A stretch of 64,000 nt of DNA from Nilaparvata lugens (taxonomy: Eukaryota; Arthropoda; Insecta; Hemiptera; Delphacidae), in contig NC_052505.1 of NCBI RefSeq assembly GCF_014356525.2, forward strand, positions 51,340,970 to 51,404,969, written 5' to 3'. The notes beneath the pieces were generated by a model. It searched no databases and had not been told where the DNA came from. It saw nothing but the letters and a program-made list of their open reading frames with translations. The first letter of the stretch is position 1. Each line of letters starts with the position of its first letter. Positions 1 through 12,308 of this stretch are shown one piece after another. The translations under genes were made by a program, and so were the position numbers.

Positions 1-359
1 AGTGTTCCACAAGATACGCAACGTTGCATATGCGAGACTGTGAGAATGGGGAAAATATCACAAATTTCTCGCACATTCAAAGTTGCGTATCCAAAAAGTA
101 GTCCTGCGCGACCACTCAATTCATTGGAAATTTATTATCTTTAATATTATATAGAGAATGCTTTTTCTCGAAAAATTCAAGGTTCTCGAGATTAAATGGA
201 AAACTTAAAAAAATCCAAAATTTTGGGGTGAAGTCGCCTTCTGGTGTGTCAGCAAATTTCAGATTAGAATTCAGCGCCCAAAATATATATAGAACCGTCG
301 GAAAAAATTATTTCGGGGCTGTTTCCTGAAAAACGACCATTTGACTGGACTATAAGTTG

Positions 360-1180
360 TTATCCTATTATAATAGCGAGCAATTTATGTATATCTGTTT
401 ATATTTTTCTATTTCTATATCTGGCTATCTGGTTATTTATGTTCAACGGATCTCGGAAACGGCTCTAACGATTTTCACGAAATTCGGAATATAGTAGGTT
501 TATGATATCAAAATTCGATTGCACTAGGTCTCATCCCTGAGAAAACTCCCTGAAGGACATGAAAAGGATAATTCATCCATGGAAAAACAGATGATGATTT
601 CGTCTGTGAATAAATCACAGACGAAATATATTTTTCGTAGTGAATAAATCAAAATTCGTGTAAGTAACAGTTTTGGGCTGTGTCTGTTAGTACTTCCCCA
701 ATCATTTTAAAGAAATGATTATCAATGAAATAAATCTGTTCATCAATGAATAAATAACGAGCAAAGCACGGTGCCCCGATATTTGGTATTAATAGATAGA
801 ATTTACAAAATGTACTTGTTCAGATGATATCTTTATTCCAAAAACCAAACCATTTAAAGATACATTTTGTTCGACTTGTGTTATTTACTCCTGCAATGTT
901 AAAAAGTAAATACTACCAACAACACAACATCAGTGACAACCTATTCCAATTCATGATAAATATCGGGGCGCCGAGCTCCGCTCTAGAGTACCTACAAAAG
1001 CATATAAAAATTTTTACGAAAGAAGAAATTATAATAAATATTCATAGTTCATACAGAAAGGTTCTATCTAATCACAGTGGATTGAGATTAATTCGCAGAG
1101 GAATGCAAAAATTTCTCTCACAAAAGCATGTTAAATTTTAATCCTGATTCATGTCACGTGAACCAAATCACAGAAGACCA
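360..1180. repeat. Dispersed repeat fragments, possibly Helitron-like
   Basis: Segment 379-640 (CGAGCAATTTATGTATATC, then GGATCTCGGAAACGGCTCTA, then a stretch on reported changes in reading of the same family) recurs inverted at 55200-55440. Segment 960-1180 (ATATCGGGGCGCCGAGCTCC onward) recurs in direct orientation at 54833-55070, and its opening recurs at 53297. At 755-785 the same CGGGGCACCG...GCTCGTTATT motif occurs inverted. The short GC-rich hairpin followed by AT-rich sequence recalls insect Helitron ends, but no TC/CTRR termini were established. No protein is encoded; the 105-codon frame at 824-1141 is a by-product of the repeat. Confidence 0.5.
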
Positions 1181-1513
1181 TCTCAAAAAGATAGTGCTCG
1201 AAGATCCTCTTTTACCCAGAATGGTAGTGCATAACGGAATGGTCCCTTGCAGCCATTTGAAAATATAATGACAACAGGGTCCATCTTGCTATTCGCTACC
1301 TATGAAGTATATTAATGTAAGCAAATAAAAGCTCCAAATCAATTCCCCTAATAAAACCAAAGGCATTGCTCAATACATCATATCAAGTGATTATTATGTT
1401 TTAACAGTGTTATGAGAGTTATGACATTATATTGAGAGTTATAACACAGTTAAAACTTAATTATCAATCTAATTGAAGAGAAGCTTCAAAATCAGATGAA
1501 GCCGATTAAATTT

Positions 1514-1606
1514 AAACCGTGATTAACTTTACAAGAACCAATCAGAGAAAGCCTCTTATAAAAGAAGGCTTCTCTGATAGGTTCTCGTGAAATTAATTAT
1601 GTTTAA
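1514..1606. repeat. Foldback (hairpin) repeat, ~40-bp arms
   Basis: The sequence GATTAACTTTACAAGAACC...AGAAAGCCTCTT is followed by its imperfect reverse complement AAGGCTTCTCTGATAGGTTC...ATTAAT around a short centre. Relics of the same arm lie at 1138-1180 and 55010-55070. It has the architecture of a tiny MITE and no coding capacity. Confidence 0.6.
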
Positions 1607-2079
1607 AATGAAAAAAATAAATGAAATTTATAGATTCCTTTTCACAAAAGCATAGCAAATTACTGTTTAAAAATAGGAACTAAGTTGATCACTCTAACCA
1701 GTATTCGTGGTAAACTTACAGAAAAAATAAAATAATCATCATTACTAAAAAAATTACATAAATTGCTATAACTTGATTTTAAATTATACAAAATAAAATC
1801 CATTGATTTTTGAGTCCAGAATTAATTAAAAATCTCTTGCACTCCGTGACGTCTGCAAACCAATGTGAACAAAAATATACAACCAATACAATTTATCTGG
1901 AATATTAAAAAAATGTAGGCTATCATTATTATTTTTATATGAATGTTTTAAAAACCATTACTTTATATCTCTCACATGTGGTATTCACGATTCTAATTAT
2001 CGAAAAGAGAAAAAATGTATATGTATATAATGCTGAATCTATATATTATTATGTATCTGCTTCTTTATAAACATATTTA

Positions 2080-2790
2080 TACTCATGTCAGTGTTGCATC
2101 AAGAAAAAACTAATTCTTGGAAAGACACCAGCCAAGCTATTAAAAGTTTTAAAAAATCTGGTGTGGCGCACTCACACAACTTTCCTTGCCGTTATGAAAA
2201 TTGATCAACTGACGCTAGTGTTTACGCGCATCTCAAGTCTACTATTCCAAGATCTGAGCCAGCTGGTGACAGGACAATAACGCTGGAGACACACGAAGTC
2301 TGCTATTTCTTTATAGTGAATGTTTTTAAAGAATCAACAGTTTGCAATTGAATAATAACATATTCTCGAATTCCGAGCTTATTTTCAATTTTAGGTGAAA
2401 ATGTTACTGAACATTAATTGTGCAGTTCTTCATGCTCAATCTTTCCGCTAGAAATGTTTTGTTTAGAATGTATCTGAAGCCTGATAATTGGGAATCTGAA
2501 ATCGAACTTTGCATAGATGGGGCGGAGCTCCTGAAATTCTTACAGATATGGGACTTATGGCAGTTGATAGAGCTTATCAATGAATATATTAGGTATTAAT
2601 TTGATCAAAATCGTTTGAGCCGTTTTTGAGAAAATCGCGAAAAACCCTGTTTTTGACAACATTTTCGCCATTTTAGCCGCCATCTTGTATTGCATTTGAT
2701 CGAAATTGTTCGTGTCGGATCATTATAGTGTAAGGAATTTAAGTTCCAAGTTTCAAGCTACTCCGTTAATTGGGAGATGAATATCTAATA
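2080..2790 (-). repeat. Dispersed repeat family A, partial copy
   Basis: About 700 bp here is the inverted, diverged copy of 32540-33126. Shared landmarks are TCTGGTGTGGCGCACTCACA, CAGCTGGTGACAGGACAATAACG, the GGGGCGGAGCTCCTGAAATT box, and CCGTTAATTGGGAGATGA at the far end. A short terminal piece is also at 31370-31425. No ORF is seen. From memory this repeat is abundant in planthopper genomes; that attribution is unverified. Confidence 0.7.
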
Positions 2791-5700
2791 ACATATTTTT
2801 AAAATGGCAGATGAAAAATTTCAGAATTATAAGCTGATTAAAAAAATATTCAATCAACTCAATTAGTTAGCCATTAGCCCACACTGTAATCATTATCTTT
2901 CTCTCCCTTGATTCTTGATGTATGAATTAAATATAGAATATACGAATTATTGAGAGTTTATGCATGCAAAACTACGAATAATAGAGGTCGAAGATAAGCC
3001 AGGGCTTGATTTTACTATTAATCATCAAGGCCAGTTTGAAGTTGGAAGAGCATTTTCCAGAAGTACATCGAAAATTGACTGTTCTGGATGTAGAATCAAT
3101 AGTTCTACAGTTCCTGATGAGTTATGACATTAGTTCCATGAAAATATTCAGAATAACAGAATTCAAAAAAATAATGCTCTTCCAAGCTTCACAAGATAAG
3201 TGTATTTTGGTCAGATGAGCACAAAAATATGCTTATAGATCATCGATTATGAAAGTTCCATGAAGGAGGTCATCGTAGATTCAGAACCAGTAAGTTCTAA
3301 TGGAAAAAATTGAATATGGAAGTATTTATGGCTTGATTAAACTCGTCAATCGAGATAATTCACGTTTTCACCAAAAGAATACTGAATTTGAATATTTGAG
3401 AGGTGAGAACCCCAGTTCTAGGCAGGGGGAATCACCCTGATTACATAGCTGTTGAGTTCCAATCGATAGATTCCACAAAAAGTTATTCATAGCCATTTTT
3501 GAAACTCGGAAATCGAGATAATTAACATTTTTTAACATAGATTTAACAGGAAAGATCTATTTCAACTTTGCGAATGAATATTATTATAAGAGGAAGTAAT
3601 ATGATTGTAATTCTCTACTCCATCCTTATTAATAGCAAATCATATATGGACGATATTGTATTATCATCTTGAAATATTCACTCAACTTCTTTGAAAAGGA
3701 AAGAAGTTCCTTGTATCCATGTGTGTATTGCTGTTTGGCTTTGAAAGCTGCATTCTTGTTCGAATTACATAAATGAGTCGAAAGTGACCTGCTAAGAGGG
3801 AAATGGGTCGCCAAAAACATAGGGTGATGTTATCGGAGGTTCAAACGTATTCCATAACAAAACCTTTTCTAGCTGAAACTCTTTTTGGAAGGAACATGAG
3901 CTTTTCTCACAAGGGCTTATTGTCTGTCCAGTCTACAATCTGGAAGGTTTCGAAGGAAAGTGTCAAATATTCATAACAATAAGAATATCTACAACAATAG
4001 CTGACCCTCACACTATAGTATAGTTTCTTCGGATTCTGAGAGTAGACAGATGGGACTATTGTTTCCCTAGCCAATTTGCAAACATTTTCTTCAACTGTTC
4101 CATTGAGAGGGTAGTATTTGTTTGTAAGAAGAGGCAACATCAAAGTCGCAGTGATATCAATACATTGAATACTAGAATGGTCTTTTGTAATGAACCGGTG
4201 GAGGTATTTATAAACCAATTTACCTCACACCAGATATCAATCTGTAACCGGTGGAGGTGTTCTATAAACCTCTTCACCTCACACCGGATATCAAATTATG
4301 TCGCCGAGAATTTCTTCATACCATGACTTAGTTAATCTTCATGGCACAACGTGGAATATTAATTACAAAGAATTAAAATAAAGTTTAGGTCTTCAAGAAC
4401 TAAAAACTAACTAAAGTTCTTACTTCTTATCCTTACTTCTTTCTTATCTTACTTCTTAGACATGAGGTTCAAAAGACACTCTTGCTTAGAAAGACACTCA
4501 GGTTTAGACCTGATACACAAAAAACAACTGCAATAATACCCACTCAATTTCACACTATCACAATTAATTGGCTTCTTATTATATAGAATTCATTTATTAG
4601 ATTGGCTTCTTAACACTAATTCTATTTCCTATTCAAAGATTCAAAGAGCAAAGCGAAGTTCTAGTTTATGGTCGTTTTAAATAATATTTGTGAATGTCAT
4701 TCTCATGGATGTCGATTCCAGAGAGCTATAGTGTATTATCTTGAGTCTTCGACCATGTATAGATGGCCCAATACATCCTATACATTGTCGAAATTTAAAT
4801 CACCACACTTATGATTGCCATCTGTCATGGATCAGTAGCCTCTCCACCATAATTTTGTGTATTGCTAAGTATATTAAAGTATTATCGAGTATTATCAAGT
4901 GTAGGCTATTAAAGTTTTATAAAGTGTTCTAAATGATAAGATACTGAAGTATTGAAGTAATGATTTTCGCAATACATCAATATCATTATCAAACTTGCTT
5001 TACTCGGTTAACCCCTTACCCCCAACAACAATTAATTCAGAAAAATATTAGCTTCTACACACACTCCCCCCCATCTATACAAATTTTCGTCAGTCATACT
5101 ACATCACTAGCTTTTTTGGGACCCCCACACAAGAATTTTATTGATTTAGAGATAACCCAAGAATTTCAAGAACGCATAGACGGGGGAGGGGTGTTAGTAA
5201 CCCAACGAAATTTCAATTGGAGTGAAACCTAAGTATCTCATAGGCCCTATCCAAAACGATTTCAAGTACAAGCTTGGTCAAAAGTATAAACTTCAGTGAA
5301 TCATCTTGAATGGAAATCGGTATTCAAAAGTCTGTATTCAATACTCTGTATATTGAAAGTCTTAAAATTTTTCTGTATCTTTAAAAGTCTTACTCTCTCA
5401 TTTAAAAATTGAAGAAAACTTGAAAAGACAAGGATATCAAAATATTGATATTTTAATCTATTGCAGCAGTCATCATAATATGATTATGAATATGAATTTT
5501 AATATTATGGGTAAGCTCTAATTATTAATGATAATATTAAAAATTCCTCATATAATTATATTTTAATTAATTATTAACTGAAGAGTTATTGGAGAATTTG
5601 GAATAACAAAAGAAATGCAATTGTGAATATTTAATTGCAGAATCATCATGGAACTTCGTGGAGCATAACCTTGGATTATTGTCATAATAATAGATTGCAA

Positions 5701-6645
5701 CATGTGTTTCATTCTATATCATTCAAAGTCTTCTTCCTCTTGATTTTGAGTAAACATTCCAAATCAATAGAATATCATTCAAAGGGACATTGAAAATACT
5801 GATGATGATGTAATCTAAGTCGAAATTATGTTCTATCATGTTAGTCTATAATATCTATAGTATCTATTCACATTCCACATATTGGTTGGTATTTACAATA
5901 GCCAAACAACTCAATGTGAAGCATTGAAGCTATTGAAAGGAACAAATTAAAAGATTGAAATTATTGTTATGATAACACGGGTGAATGCACCCTCCCCCCA
6001 CTGAATTAAGAAACTCTCCCCCCCATGTAATATGCATCCCCTTGGCACCCTTGAAAATAATAATCATCCATTGTAAAAGAATGGTGTGAATTCAAATACA
6101 GTCGCTTCACATTGATTTGAAAGGTTAGTGTGAGGAATTAAAAAATAAGTTGGTTGAGACCCTCAACATGACCCTTAATTTGAAATGAAATATGAAACTA
6201 ATAATTGCTAATGTGATCAATAAACTAATTAATCAATCTCCAAATAGAAATGTTATATTGTTTAAATTTCACCAGATGATATCAAGTAGAAAAATTGAAC
6301 TCAACTTCCTATGCATTACTGTATCAACTCGAAATAAGTTGATATTTTCCTTAAAAAAAATTATTTAGCCTTAAAAATCGATTTGATGAATGGTAAGGTG
6401 GGAAGAAATGCCAAAGTAATCTATTAATTCATCAAATGAATATTGATTGTTTATAGTTCACTTCTAATAGATAATTCCCCTAGAGTAGAAACATAAGAGC
6501 TTTTTGAGTACAGCTTTTTTGAGTTACTACAGTAATGATCTGATGTTGAGCCAAGCTATTGCTAGGGAAGAAATCTTGCTGTAGGAATCCATAGGGAAAT
6601 TATAGTTTAGAGGTTCTATTGTTGGTAACACTGATCACGCGGACT
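2791..6645. other. Gene-free stretch, no recognisable gene
   Basis: AT-rich sequence with only short open frames. Two minus-strand frames (3629-3820, 63 codons; 3907-4218, 103 codons) have no family I recognise and no in-frame continuation, so they are not called as genes. It contains the tandem duplication at 4193-4296 and C-rich tracts near 5990-6020. The last match G-rich tracts at 6850-6980 in inverted orientation. Confidence 0.5.
4193..4296. repeat. Tandem duplication, two ~50-bp units
   Basis: AACCGGTGGAGGT...ACCTCACACCRGATATCAA occurs twice in a row (4193-4241 and 4246-4296) with a few substitutions. Confidence 0.85.
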
Positions 6646-6766
6646 CGCGAACATGAGCAATTCACTTTTAATCAGCTGATTATATCTGTATTTTTACAGA
6701 AACGGTAAAATACAGATATAAAAAGCTTGGCATCAGCTGATTAAAAGTGAATTGCTCATGTTCGCG
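6646..6766. repeat. Palindromic MITE, perfect 35-bp inverted arms
   Basis: CGCGAACATGAGCAATTCAC... (6646-6680) is exactly reverse-complemented at 6732-6766. Inside, ATATCTGTATTTT and AAAATACAGATAT form a second nested stem, so almost the whole 121 bp can fold. There is no coding capacity. Confidence 0.85.
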
Positions 6767-7062
6767 GCGCGTATATCTGTAAGCACCTTAAGATGTGAAT
6801 TTTATTGTCATACACTGACTAATGTTGAAAACTAAAGAGTTGGGAGTTGGGGTACTTTGGGGGGGGTCATTACACATGGATTGGGGGGGGCATTACACTT
6901 GAATTGGGGGGGGGGGGCATGCGCCATTGGCCTTGGGGGGGCTAGGCACCCCTGGATTTGAGGCTATTTTGCTGGGGCGGGAGGGGGTCGTGAATAACGA
7001 AAAAGACCCAAAAAATCTTATATGCTTTCTCTCACATTGATGATAAATTCATCATTGATGAA

Positions 7063-7428
7063 TTTATTGTTAGATGTCTCGGGAATTCCTCAGGTTAGTT
7101 AGGCACATTTTTAATGTCTGATTTGATGTACAGTAAAAATACATGTCTACTCTATCTGGATCATGAATTTCAATTCCAATAGTCTAAAAGTGTTTAACGG
7201 TCATTGCGATTAATATAGGGAATGTAAAAACTGTTTTTTTGGAATGGGTTTATTAATGTTCTTATCAATTCAGATGAGAATTCATATTCATTAATGATGA
7301 ATTCATCATTGTTTGAAATTGAAATTCATGATCCAGATAGAGTAGACATGTATTTGTACTGTACATCAACTCAGACATTGAAAATGTGCTTAACTAACCT
7401 GGGGAATTCCCGATACATCTAACAATAA
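7063..7428. repeat. Foldback element, ~110-bp inverted arms
   Basis: The left arm 7063-7175 (ATTGTTAGATGTCTCGGGAA ... ATCATGAATTTCAATT) is repeated inverted at 7315-7428 (AATTGAAATTCATGATCC ... ACATCTAACAAT) with about 90% identity by eye. A ~140-bp AT-rich spacer separates the arms. No ORF is seen. Confidence 0.8.
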
Positions 7429-8587
7429 ACGAGATGTGTAGGAGCAGTAAAGATAGACAATAGAAGGGTTCCGGTGACACTTCTCCAGGTAGAAATAGCA
7501 AGTCAGGAACAATGCTATTTTGTACCATCAGTTTACAATGACCCAGAATAAGAAAGAAATTTCTTAGAAAATAATATCCCCATTTCCTTTAATTTGTCAT
7601 GTGGTGGAACTGTAAATAACTTCCATGAACCCCCAATAAAATAAGTGGGAGATCCAAATTGAACTGGTTTTTTGAGTCTAAGAAGGATATGCAAAAATTG
7701 AATATAACATATTTATTAATCAGAGCAGGTCTACGGAATCAGCTTAAAGTTAATGTTTTTCCAGAAGAACCCAGAATTGAAACTTGGTCGTTAGAAAGAC
7801 GAATCGCTTAGAGTGTGAGGATTAATAATAATGATGGCATTTATGATAATGGTTAATGGTGAATTACTGTGGTCCTTGGTTGGCCTATACAAAATGAATG
7901 AATGAATAGTGTTGTACATCTCTTTCTTTCTCATTGTTAGTCTAGAGTTTGGGGTTGCAGCTGTTGCGTAATCATTTTTGTAGCATCATGTTCATAATTA
8001 TTCATAATATCAACAATACAGCTAACTTCAATTAATTCTGTACTGTACAATTTGAAAAATGAATGAACGGTCTGAAGATGAAATGCAATTTGTATTTGAT
8101 AATACAATATTGTTCTGTATCTACTTAAATCAGCCAAGTTTAAACCGTTCATGATAGTTGGAAAAGGTTATCATGGATATAATTTCCACTAACACTCCAC
8201 TGGAAAGATGAAAGTGAAAGCACAGTAGAGAAAATGGAAAGATATAATGAAGAAGTTCAACAAAAAAGTTAAGAAAAAATAGAATTAAATGATGAAAAGG
8301 AATGGAAAAACTGAAGAAAAAAGAAAGAGATGGAAGAAGGAAGAGGAGTGTGATTCACTAAAATTTGTCAATATTTTCTTTAAGTTGGAGGATAGTTGAA
8401 ATAAGATAGATAGATAGTTGAAATGAGATAGACAGATAGTTAAAATAAATAAGATGAGAAAGTTGGTGGTGAAGGGAAGTTGAAAGAGATGTGTGAAAAA
8501 AGAGGTAGATGAAGAGTTGACTATATCTATTTAGAATTCTATCGTTGTATTTCTTTCAATAAGAATAATAATACTATTATTAACAAC

Positions 8588-8651
<64 letters not shown>

Positions 8652-9249
8652 AGAGTGGTGGCTCTGTTTCAAATCAATGATTCATCATATTGACTATTAT
8701 AAATATTATAAAGGGAAAACTCATGTGGGAGAGTATGAAACGTGTGAGTGTGTGTGTGTGTGAGATTAGATTTGATATTATGTAACAATGTTACAATATT
8801 CATGTTACAATATTTACTGGCTTATACACAAATTTCCATTAAATGACGGTAATGCTAATCATTCAACGAATTTTACAAAGTATAGATAATGGGAATCCAT
8901 TACTACTGCATTATTCCTCCTTCATTGACAAATCTTTACATCTATCTATCTTCTATCTATATATAAGAAGAGATGGTGTCTGACTTTCTGTCTGTTTGTC
9001 TGTGAGCTCATCACACTTGAACTACTTGACTGATTAAGCAGTAATTATTCACAAAGTGTCATAGGCCTATTTTTGTTCTGAAAATCCTCTAAAGATAAGC
9101 CCTACAATCCTTCAAAGTTCATGTGTTTTTTTCATGAACGAAGTTCCCATTACTTGGTTTTCAACAAATCATATGTTATAATCATTACAAAATGTATTTC
9201 ATAACATCTATTATACACTACATCATGATGCACTATTGATCCATTAGTA
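7429..9249. other. Gene-free stretch with simple repeats
   Basis: No credible coding region. It holds an (AAT)n tract at 8588-8650, a short (GT)n near 8743-8761 and purine-rich sequence at 8200-8540. A TATATAAGAAGAGATGGTGT / CTGTCTGTTTGTCTGTGAG motif near 8960-9005 resembles the start of dispersed fragments seen again at 34650 and 46415. Confidence 0.5.
8588..8650. repeat. (AAT)n microsatellite
   Basis: An uninterrupted trinucleotide AAT/ATA run with one slip near 8619. Confidence 0.95.
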
Positions 9250-9650
9250 CAGGTACAGTCTGGTATCGTAGTAAGATGTGTCCTCAACTGTCATCTGCTG
9301 CAAGCGACTCTCTAATTTTTGTACAGGCCTGACAGTCGAGACCTGCAACATTCGAGGCCAGCGACGGTAGAGGACTCCTGAAAAAGAGGCCTCAAATGTC
9401 ACCTGCGTTAGGCGACAGTTGAGGCCTCTCTAATTTTTGTACAGCCCCGACAGTCGAGACCTGTGATGGTAGAGGACACTCCTGAAAAAGGGGCCTCAAA
9501 TGTCGCCTGCTTTAGGCGACAATAGAGGACTCTTCAATTTTTGTACACTCCCGACAGTCAAGGCCTATGACCGTAGAGGACTGAAAAACAGTCCTCTACT
9601 GTCGCAGGCCTCAACTGTCATCGGTCTCGACTGTCGCGCCCCCCTTTTTT
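9250..9650. repeat. Tandem array, ~115-120-bp unit, about 3 copies
   Basis: The unit contains TTTTTGTACAG...CCGACAGTCGAGACCTG, then GTAGAGGACTCCTGAAAAAG and GGCCTCAAATGTCRCCTGC. Starts fall near 9310, 9430 and 9535. The motifs CGACAGTTGAGGCCT and AGGCCTCAACTGTC occur in both orientations, so single strands can self-pair. No ORF spans it. Confidence 0.75.
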
Positions 9651-10149
9651 GAAAAAAATTGGTAACCCCAATGGGTACTAAATTTGCGAAGTCTCATTTA
9701 GGTATCAATAATTGAAGTTTATTTATTTATCCAATCTTTCAGAATTATACAACTTACAGAAAAGTACCACAGGCTAACTTACGCTTAAAATGGTTCCAAT
9801 TATAATTTTCACTATCTTCAATTTTTTCAAAAAAAAAGAATTTCAATCATGGGAAAAAATATATTTTGAATTAGAATTCAAACATATCAAATTGAAGTTT
9901 GTAAAAAAATTATTCTAATTCCATTACTGCTGACCACATTTTCTCCTGTATCTAAAGCTATTGATAAAGTTGATAGGAAATCTGGAAAATATCAAAAATG
10001 TGCCGGTTCTTGCCAGAAAAATGTTGAGAATATTTTTATATGGAGCTAACCATTACTGCTGACCACATTTTCTCCTGTATCTAATGCTAGTGATGAAACC
10101 CTGCCTACCAAAGTTTGATGTGACTATCAAACCTTAAGTGATGAAGACT

Positions 10150-11030
10150 GAGGAAGCCTCAGGGCTGCTCAGTCTTTATCTGGTAAGGCTTTGTTTTATT
10201 GGGTTAGGCTATGCTTGGTTAGGGGGTTAAGTTCAATGGGTTGGGCTGGACTGCATTCGTTAGTTTGAGTTAGGCTTTGTTAGGTTGGGGATGATAAAAA
10301 ACTTAGGTTACAAAGGTTGGGTTGGGAAAGGTTGGGTTGATAAAGGTTAGGTTAGGAGAACTTTGGTTAGGGGAGGTTAGGTTGGAAAATTTTTGCATAG
10401 AAAGGATTTGGTTAAGAAGTCTCAGCTTAGAAATGCTTAGGTTGGGAAAATTGTAGGTTAAGAAAAGCTTAGGATAGGAGAAACTTAGGTTAGAAAAAAG
10501 TTGGATTAGGGTAAGGTTAGGAAAAGCTTAGGTTGGAAAAAGATTGGGTTAGGAAAGCTAAGGTTAGGAGAATCCAAGGTTAGGAAAACTGTAGGTTAGT
10601 AGGAAAAGATAAGGTTAGGAGAAGCTAAGGTTAGGAGAAGCTAAGGTTAGGAAAAGCTTAGGTTAGGAAAAGCCAAGGTTAGGAGAATCCAAGGTTAGGA
10701 AAACTGTAGGTTAGTGGGAAAAGATAAGGTTAGGAAAAGCTCAGGTTAGAAGAAGCCTAGGTTAGGAAAAGCTTAGTTCAGGAACAGCCAAGGTTAGGAA
10801 AAGCTTAGGTTGGAAAAAGTTTGGGTTAGGAAAAGCTAAGGTTAGGAGAATCTAAGGTTAGGAAAAGCTAGGTTAGGAGAAGAAGGTTAGGAAAAGCTTA
10901 GGTTAGGAAGAGATAAGGTTAGGAAAAGATAAGGTTAGGAAAAGCTCGTGTTTGGAGAAGTTTAAGTTAGGAAAAGCTTTGGTTAGGAAAAGCTTAGAAA
11001 AAGCTTAGTTTAGGAGTGATTTGGTCTTGG
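10150..11030. repeat. GGTTAGGAAAAGCTTA minisatellite (TTAGG-like)
   Basis: About 0.9 kb of degenerate 15-20-bp units built on AAGGTTAGGAAAAGCTTA and AAGGTTAGGAGAAGCTAA. Most units contain TTAGG, the canonical arthropod telomere repeat, but with an A-rich spacer, so this is not a plain (TTAGG)n tract. It is internal to the window. The flank at 10140-10260 already drifts into GGTTAGGC-like sequence. Confidence 0.8.
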
Positions 11031-11319
11031 CCTAGGCTCAGTAAGCTTTGGTCGGACTTGTTCAGGTTAGTAACTATTCGACTTGATTCAAGAGTTCATT
11101 CAATTAAAATTTATCATTTTCATAAGAAAATGTGATGGAAAGTAAAGGTTTGTACATTGTTCACCACTTCTTCAACTCCCGGTTCTTAATTTCAAAGTTC
11201 TTGCTATACTCCAAGAGTATAGAGTTCTTATCTCTACCTTTTGAAAAATCTCTTTATCTCAACTCTTGAATCCTATCTCGATGTTCAATTATTCTATTCA
11301 ATCATCTTAATTACTATCA

Positions 11320-11417
11320 ATGTAAATGACTTGAGACTGGTTTAATTGGAATCATCCTCAATAAAAAAATGTAAATGACTTGAGACTGGTTTAATTGGAA
11401 TCATCCTCAATAAAAAA
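11320..11417. repeat. Tandem duplication, two 49-bp units
   Basis: ATGTAAATGACTTGAGACTG...CAATAAAAAA occurs twice without interruption. The units are identical by eye, which suggests a recent event. Confidence 0.9.
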
Positions 11418-11497
11418 AAATAAGATTTGGCAAATTTGAAGTCACCAAGAATTATTAAAAATACAATTAATAATGAACATTTCAATTATTTCATTGA

Positions 11498-11889
11498 AAA
11501 AAATCACTAATTTCTGTAGTGTTTCGGTTAGCTATAACAACTCTTTTGTTGAATTAATGAAAACTTCCTAGAATAATATCTTATTCCTATTTCATTAAGT
11601 AGTAATCAATTATATGGTACTTCAATGTTCATGATTCCCTGTAGTTACTCTTCAATCACTTTCGAAGAAGTTGAATTGATGTCTACATTTATTCAAGCAA
11701 TCGCTTATTTTGAATTCTCTAACTAGGCTGTATCTCAGAGTCAGCTGTTGCATTGGCTTCTTATTTCATTGTTACATAACCTCATTCTTCATTGTTGAGT
11801 CCCACTTCAGAAATTAAAACTTGTTTTTTTTCTAATGTTCAAATTAGTCTTTTAGGATAAAATTTATATTACCGACACCTATTTTTTCT
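11498..11889 (+). repeat. Repeat B, copy 1 left part (split by piggyBac)
   Basis: Begins AAAAATCACTAATTTCTGTAG and ends CACCTATTTTTTCT, where the piggyBac element interrupts it. The unit continues beyond the element at 14751-14847 (ATATCTTCAAAAATAGTTGA) and is repeated in direct orientation at 14848-15310. No ORF is seen. Confidence 0.75.
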
Positions 11890-12031
11890 CACTCTAACAA
11901 CCAGCTATAAATTTGTGAACTTTACCGGTGGCCCAGGGTAATTTTTTTGTGTTTTCCTCTATAAAATAGCTTTGTAAGAGATGCCCTATGTACAAAAAGT
12001 TAGTGTGAGTATGAATTACATAAAAAAACGT

Positions 12032-12114
12032 GTGTACCAAATGGGTACACATGGTATGTGTAGAAGAAAAACGATGTTTTTTCACCAGGGACCATGTGCA
12101 CCAAGTTGGTACAC
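12032..12114. repeat. Left subterminal palindromes of piggyBac element
   Basis: GTGTACCAAATGGGTACAC (12032-12050) and GTGCACCAAGTTGGTACAC (12096-12114) are near-palindromic and resemble the two motifs at the right end. They lie outside the transposase frame, between its stop and the terminus, as expected of subterminal binding sites; that role is inferred. Confidence 0.7.
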
Positions 12115-12308
12115 AACTGAAAATGCATACTCACATCACTATAGTTACTACAAATACTGTCAAAAAATTTGAAATAACTTTTCAAACCCTTATTTTTCAA
12201 GAATGGATTAGAAAAAAAAATATTTTGTTCACATTATAGAACAACATATTTATTTACAACTTTACATTACACAAGTGGTGTTGGAAGAGAACAACACATT
12301 TATTTATT

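Noticed and set aside
824..1141. 105-codon plus-strand frame
   Set aside because: Lies across a dispersed repeat whose other copies do not keep the frame; no protein-like motifs.
3907..4218. 103-codon minus-strand frame
   Set aside because: No family recognised, no exon signals, and it runs into a tandem repeat at its start. Could be a transposon scrap, but unsupported.
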